64,000 nt of DNA from Kingdonia uniflora (taxonomy: Eukaryota > Streptophyta > Magnoliopsida > Ranunculales > Circaeasteraceae), in the NCBI GenBank assembly GCA_014058105.1, contig JACGCM010002156.1, forward strand, positions 947,567 to 1,011,566, in the 5' to 3' direction. Numbering within the stretch: the stretch's first letter is position 1; the number at the start of each line of letters is the position of its first letter. A program made the translations under genes and the position numbers. The notes under the pieces are model-generated. The model made no database searches. It saw only the letters and a program-made list of their open reading frames with translations, and was not told the origin of the DNA. Below, in pieces: positions 59,266 to 64,000 of the stretch.

Positions 59266-59758
59266 GGCGGAGGAGTTGAAAATCTAGAGCATATATGGTC
59301 ACTTTAAAGACGGTATGATTGAGCATTTGTGTTATATGTTGTTTTTCATTAAACAACGCGCTTTCCATCCATAATAGCCGCACCCAGCTTCAAAAAGAAC
59401 CTGATGAACAAATTGCTTGCAAAGGGTTTTAGCTACACTGCAAGTAACTCTGATTGTTTGATTTTCTTCATTTTACTTGCCATTGTTACTGCATGGATCT
59501 CCCACTGTCAGACTAACATGGACAGTGGTAAATAAATAAAAAACGCTTCATTAGTTCACTAAAAGTTGCATTGATAATTTACATATAATAAATCCCTTAA
59601 AATGTTGTAGTTGCTACTATACTTGTACCCCTCTTAAACCCCCAACATTACAAAAAGAAACACTAATCAACATGTCACTAACTTCAATAGATTATCTTCA
59701 GAAATCTGTTGTGAGCCTGGGCAAGAAGAAGAAACAGGACATTGTCTTACACTCAAGA

Positions 59759-62700
59759 TCACCAAGGGACATCAACTTCCTTCTCTAACTCCTGTTCTCG
59801 GCTCTTAGCGTTTTTTCTCAGCTTATCGACCACAACATTTGACCTTTTAAAGGCCTCTTTCAAGTCTACTAGTTTCGCTTCAAGTGTTTTTATCTCCCCC
59901 TCTATACGTGCATGTTGAGCTAAAGCTTCTCTCTGCTCCTCTGTCTCTTGTTCTGATCCGCAGACGAGCTTCTGAAGTCGTTTCAGTTTAGCACGTAAGA
60001 ACTGCACATCCATTCCCAATTGCTTCAAACCTTTTAAAGACTTGTCCCATGCCTCAAACTCATCATTGGATGTGCGAAGCTTGCAAAATTTAATATGACC
60101 AGCGATGACAACAGTTTCTGAAATCAAGCCATCAACCAACTCATGATTCTCCTCGGGGAGATCTTTGTGAAGGATATCCTTTTGACTACGGCATAACGCA
60201 TAGTACTTAGTCCACATGTGTGCAGGGAGATTGGAGTTCTGTTTCAAACGGTTTACCGCAAATAAGATAGTTTCTCTGTCCAGATCTCCCCCAAATACGT
60301 CTGAGTCAGCATCTCCTTCGACATTTTTGGAATTATTTTCGCCTTCTTCTCTAGAGTTAGTTGAGAAAAGAAACTTTCGACGTTTACGCTCAGTTTTTTC
60401 AGGAGTCTTGATTTCCTTACCTGCATTATCTTTTCAACTAAGTTACTTATAAGAAATAGTGAAATAGTGCAAACCCGTCGATAAAAAAAAGAGAAATAGT
60501 TACATGGAGCACTTTGCTGTGTCTGAACACCCTTGATTCCTCTCTTGATTATCTTACCTGCATTATCTTTTCAACTAAATTACTTATAAGCAATAGTGAA
60601 GTAGTACAAACCTGTCAATAAAAATAAGAGAAAGAGTTACATGGAGCATTTTGCTGTGTTTGAACACTCGAATTTCGCAAGCCAGAACCTCCATCATCTC
60701 CTGAAGAGTGTTCTTTTTTGATTATGTATACCTATAGATATTAAGGGGAACTATTAGTCAGTAATGTTTTGTTGCTAAGAAATCTTAAGTTAGAGAACAA
60801 CAAATTACCAAAACCATATGCCTAGTAATTTTATTCTGTTTGTATAAAAAGCAGTATACCTTAAATTTGCAATCCTCTACCAACTGGAAGACTAAAACAT
60901 CTCCTTCAACTAGTTTGTGAGCAATGGAGAAACCAGCCCATCCACCACTCAATCCCTTACTTATGAATTTAACTTGGTATTTTTTGTCATTCTCATCCAC
61001 CAAAGTAATCATTACATCATTGTTTGGCAGGTGTGAATGGCAGAATTTTGCAGGAAGAGCCTGTTAACAATATGCAACTAAAAATAATTGTCTGTAATAA
61101 CCAATATGTTCAGAGGTTTTTTTCCCCATAAATTATTTTATGTGTATATAGTATCATGCTTACCAACCAGAAACCAGCAGAAACGTTTGATGGGTGCATA
61201 CATTTCACAAAGCTAGGGTAATCAGGATCTAGCTTACTTTGAACTTCTTTTGCTTTCACAAAGCTAGAGGAATTAAGATCTAGCTTACGTTGACCTCCTT
61301 TTGATTGCCCTAAAGTGCGTGGTTTAGTTCTGTCATAACCAAATACAATGCATAGTGTATCAGGCAAGAAAATCTAAGACTATCAAAAAGATAAAAGGTA
61401 GCTACTGTGCATTGCAAACCTTGCATTCTCAGAATGATCAGCAGCTACCTGTGTAGAATAATTTTTTTGCTAATTAATGATTCGTTCCAAAATTAAGTTT
61501 AAACAGATCTAATCAAAGGGCATGCCTTAAAAATGATTCAAGCAACTGATAGAGATGATGATGTTGTCGGTTGCAGTATCATCAATATAGCTTAGTTAAA
61601 TACTTTAGTTGTCATATAAATAGGACGGAGTATAGACGGGGGGATGCTGAAATGGATAAGTATGCAGACTAGGAAAATACATGTATTCGTCACATGCTGT
61701 CAGTTGTTCAACTTCAGAAATATATAGAACAGAGTTGTAGCCACTGAAACAAATGAGGGTGTTATATACTTTGGGCATGCCAATACTAAAGTAGGCTGTG
61801 TTCGACCTCCGGGATAATAACGAGTCTGATGCTAATGCTAACATTACATCATTACCATGTTCAGAATCAAAATTTCGGACTAGAAGTTAGCACATTAGCA
61901 TATGTTATTTAGAAGTCCCAATCTTAACCACACTTCAAAGAACAAGCAAACACTTTTAGGCTCAGTGATAAAGATTGGCACACAGGATTCGTGGTGAAAA
62001 AGTTCAGGTTCAAGTCGTAAAATCTATATAAGTTGTAAGAATAACTCTACTTTTTACGCATAGATAACACTTAAATAAGTAATTGATCTGTTGTGTAAGG
62101 TTTGGTTCTAATACCTCTGCTTTATCTGTTGCGTACGACCGACCTTCAGCCGAAGCATATAATACTCGTGGGGAAAGTCGCTTTTCATGAGCTTCTGAAC
62201 TTTGAAGGCCAATACTTGGATCAGCCCGGAGCGAATTATATGCCCTGATTATATACACCTACACGAAGTAAGGAGAGACCTAATATTAGGTCAATTCTAT
62301 GCAAGAAATGTTACATTTTCGAAAGCCAAAATACTAAGACCAATAAGAATTTTTAAGGACAGAAATAAAAACTAATACCTTGAAAATGGCAGGCTTGACT
62401 AATTGGAAGACCAAAAATCTCCCTCAACCAAGTTGTGATCAATCGAGAACAGTCTCCAGCCAGCACTAAATGCTTTACCAACATATGATTGAACAATCCA
62501 CGTTTTCTCATTTTCATCCACCAAAGTGACCATGACATCATTCTTTGGAAGGTTTGAATTCCTGAATTCTGAAGGAATACTCTGTGGAGAAAACAGGTAG
62601 CCATAAATATCTGAATGTTCATCTATTTCCAAAAACTTGCCATATGTCTCATTCTTACCATCCAAAAACGACCACTAACGTGCGACCGGACCATACATTT

Positions 62701-62934
62701 CACAAAACTAGGTTGCTTAAGATCTAGCATTCTTTGAACCTCCTCTGCTCGCTCTCTTGCACACTTTTTAATTTTATCATTATCCGTCAAAGCTCTCTCA
62801 CTGTTGTAGGTTTAAATAAATTTTAGAGGTCAAATAATTGGGAGACAGTGAAATGATACTAAGATTGCCAAAATTGATAAAACACAATGTAAATATACAA
62901 ACCTTGTAGAGCTTTCAGCAAGATTGGCAACTAC
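59759..62934 (-). pseudogene. Multi-B3 gene 3 with coiled coil, copy B (frameshift in first B3)
   Basis: Exons: 62903-62934, 62659-62800, 62379-62581 (1 bp short), about 62058-62258, 61420-61448, 61164-61329, 60860-61060, 60641-60731, cassette 60504-60557 and 59759-60420. Here the last B3 domain is intact (NDVMITLVDENDKKYQ, GLSGGWAGFSIAHKLVEGD, VLVFQLVED), whereas the first has lost one A from a six-A run (near 62415), giving EGDFWSSN instead of EGDFLVFQLV. The coiled-coil exon is the same as copy A. A start inside the gene could still give a protein with one B3 domain plus coiled coil; that is speculative. Confidence 0.8.
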
Positions 62935-63027
62935 CTGTTAAGAATGATAAAGCCCATTTAATACATGACAATTTCAAACACCAAGGTACCATTAAGTCTT
63001 AAGATAATCAATAATTCCGGTAAAGGC

Positions 63028-63360
63028 TGCTGAGATATGTAGTCCCACATCGGGTATTCAAGCCTTACACCTCAATAATATAAGATCATGGGGCTACTCC
63101 TCTCATTTCCAATTGGTTTTGAGATAGAACCTCTAGTTCTAATATGGTATCAGAGCGAGCGTCTTTCTTCCACTTGTCGAGCCCAAGGGCTCATGAGCTA
63201 CTCCGCGTCACCTAGATATTAATCCACGTGTTGAGCTCAAAAATTACGTCACAAGTAAGGGGGCGTGATGATATATAGTCCCACATCTCTTGCACCTCAA
63301 TAATATAAGATCCTGGGGCTACTTCCCTTATTACCAATCGGTTTTTAGCCTCTCTTTATA
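63028..63360 (+). mobile_element. TRIM-like LTR micro-element (copy B)
   Basis: Duplicate of the copy-A element: LTR starts at 63028 and 63266, PBS TGGTATCAGAGC at 63145-63156, purine tract just before the second LTR. The second LTR start has lost two bases (TGATGATATATAG). It lies directly upstream of B3 gene 3 copy B. Confidence 0.74.
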
Positions 63361-64000
63361 ATAAAAGCCATGGTGGTTGGCAGTTGCATTTCTATAGATT
63401 TAGATGTTAGGTGCAGCAAATATCTTATAATTGCTTAGTAACCCAACATAACCGAGTGCGTTAAATATGCAGGATGATGAGTTTCCTTCCAGGTAACAAC
63501 GATACGGATACGGGTGTCGGTGTCCGACACGTGTAAGGGGTGTCGAAATAGCAAAAAATTATAAAATTACATTGTAAATAGTGTTAGACACGTGTGGCCG
63601 AGTGTCGGGGCGTCAAACAATTTTGTATTCTTAAAATGAAGTGTTTACCAAGGACTTTTTTGGTTTAGATTTACTTCCATTCAAATATAAATCCTTCTAT
63701 ATGCATCATAACTCTAATGTTTTTTAGAAAGTTTTACTTACGATAAAACGAATGGAAGCTCCATTTTGTTGGATTGTCGTTTAGTGACAAAAAAATAATA
63801 ATCATAAATAGAATTTGTGGCTGACTCAATCATTGGAGAACTGGAATTGTGAAAGTCGTCTACAAAAAACTCAGGACACACAAAGAATCCCCAAAACAGT
63901 GTGCAAAAGAAGAAGAAATGTATTAATAACTTTTCTAAAAACAGCTTTATGAACTTTTTACATTGGTTACTGGAAGCCTAACTTGGATGCTCAACTTTTT

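Larger units (their letters stand above)
45291..64000. repeat. Copy B of the tandem duplication (incomplete at window end)
   Basis: Direct repeat of copy A from 22570 onward. The left junction at 45291 joins unit-end sequence (GGGCTGAAATTGCAA) to the interior of the LTR retroelement at TTAAAGGTAAT. The window end corresponds to position 45014 of copy A. Copy B is shorter: about 550 bp are lost at B3 gene 1, about 2.5 kb around the RLP stub/PIF element are not present, and about 280 bp are lost at B3 gene 2. It has 471 extra bp upstream of the RLP. Confidence 0.96.

Noticed and set aside
1..64000. tRNA, rRNA, snoRNA genes or CRISPR arrays
   Set aside because: No cloverleaf with consensus A/B boxes, no rRNA text and no regularly spaced short repeats were found. 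The TGGTATCAGAGC matches are retroelement primer-binding sites.

Overview
The window is nuclear DNA of a flowering plant, almost certainly a eudicot. It is AT-rich, its genes are interrupted by short GT-AG introns, and it carries plant transposon families (L1-type LINEs, hAT, PIF/Harbinger and their MITEs, LTR elements primed by initiator-Met tRNA). It also holds plant-specific genes: an EIX-type receptor-like protein (RLP), B3-domain transcription factors and an NFD6-like mitochondrial protein. I cannot name the species.

Left part (1-22.5 kb): single copy and gene-poor. The C-terminal six exons of mitochondrial dihydroorotate dehydrogenase lie at 1440-4589 (+), with a dead LINE fragment upstream. 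About 7.4 kb without a recognisable gene follows. A complete three-exon NFD6-like gene is at 12062-12807 (-). Next come a textbook hAT element with 8-bp target duplications (14112-15671) holding a nested MITE, a long dead LINE (17.1-19.6 kb, -), and a short LTR retroelement (21705-23069) whose 5' LTR holds a second MITE.

Right part (22.57-64 kb): a direct tandem duplication with a unit of about 22.7 kb. Copy A is 22570-45290. Copy B starts at 45291 and runs off the window about 276 bp before its expected end. The left boundary of the unit lies inside the LTR retroelement, so copy B begins with half of that element. Each unit holds, in order: B3 gene 1 (-); a hAT-like element carrying intron-containing 5' fragments of two host genes, beta'-COP and an O-fucosyltransferase, joined head to tail (+); an EIX-like RLP gene (-); a decayed multi-B3 gene 2 (-); a multi-B3 gene 3 with a C-terminal coiled coil (-); and a TRIM-like element.

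The copies are nearly identical over long stretches but have decayed differently. B3 gene 1 is complete in A and has lost exons 1-3 in B. B3 gene 3 is frameshifted in its last B3 domain in A and in its first B3 domain in B. The two RLPs share ends but have unrelated LRR cores. Only copy A has the stub of a second RLP plus a PIF/Harbinger transposase relic. The picture is a young duplication of an immune-receptor and transcription-factor block that is being sorted into working and broken parts, with transposons at or near several breakpoints. The best candidates for something new are the two-gene transposon fusion and the receptor core swap.
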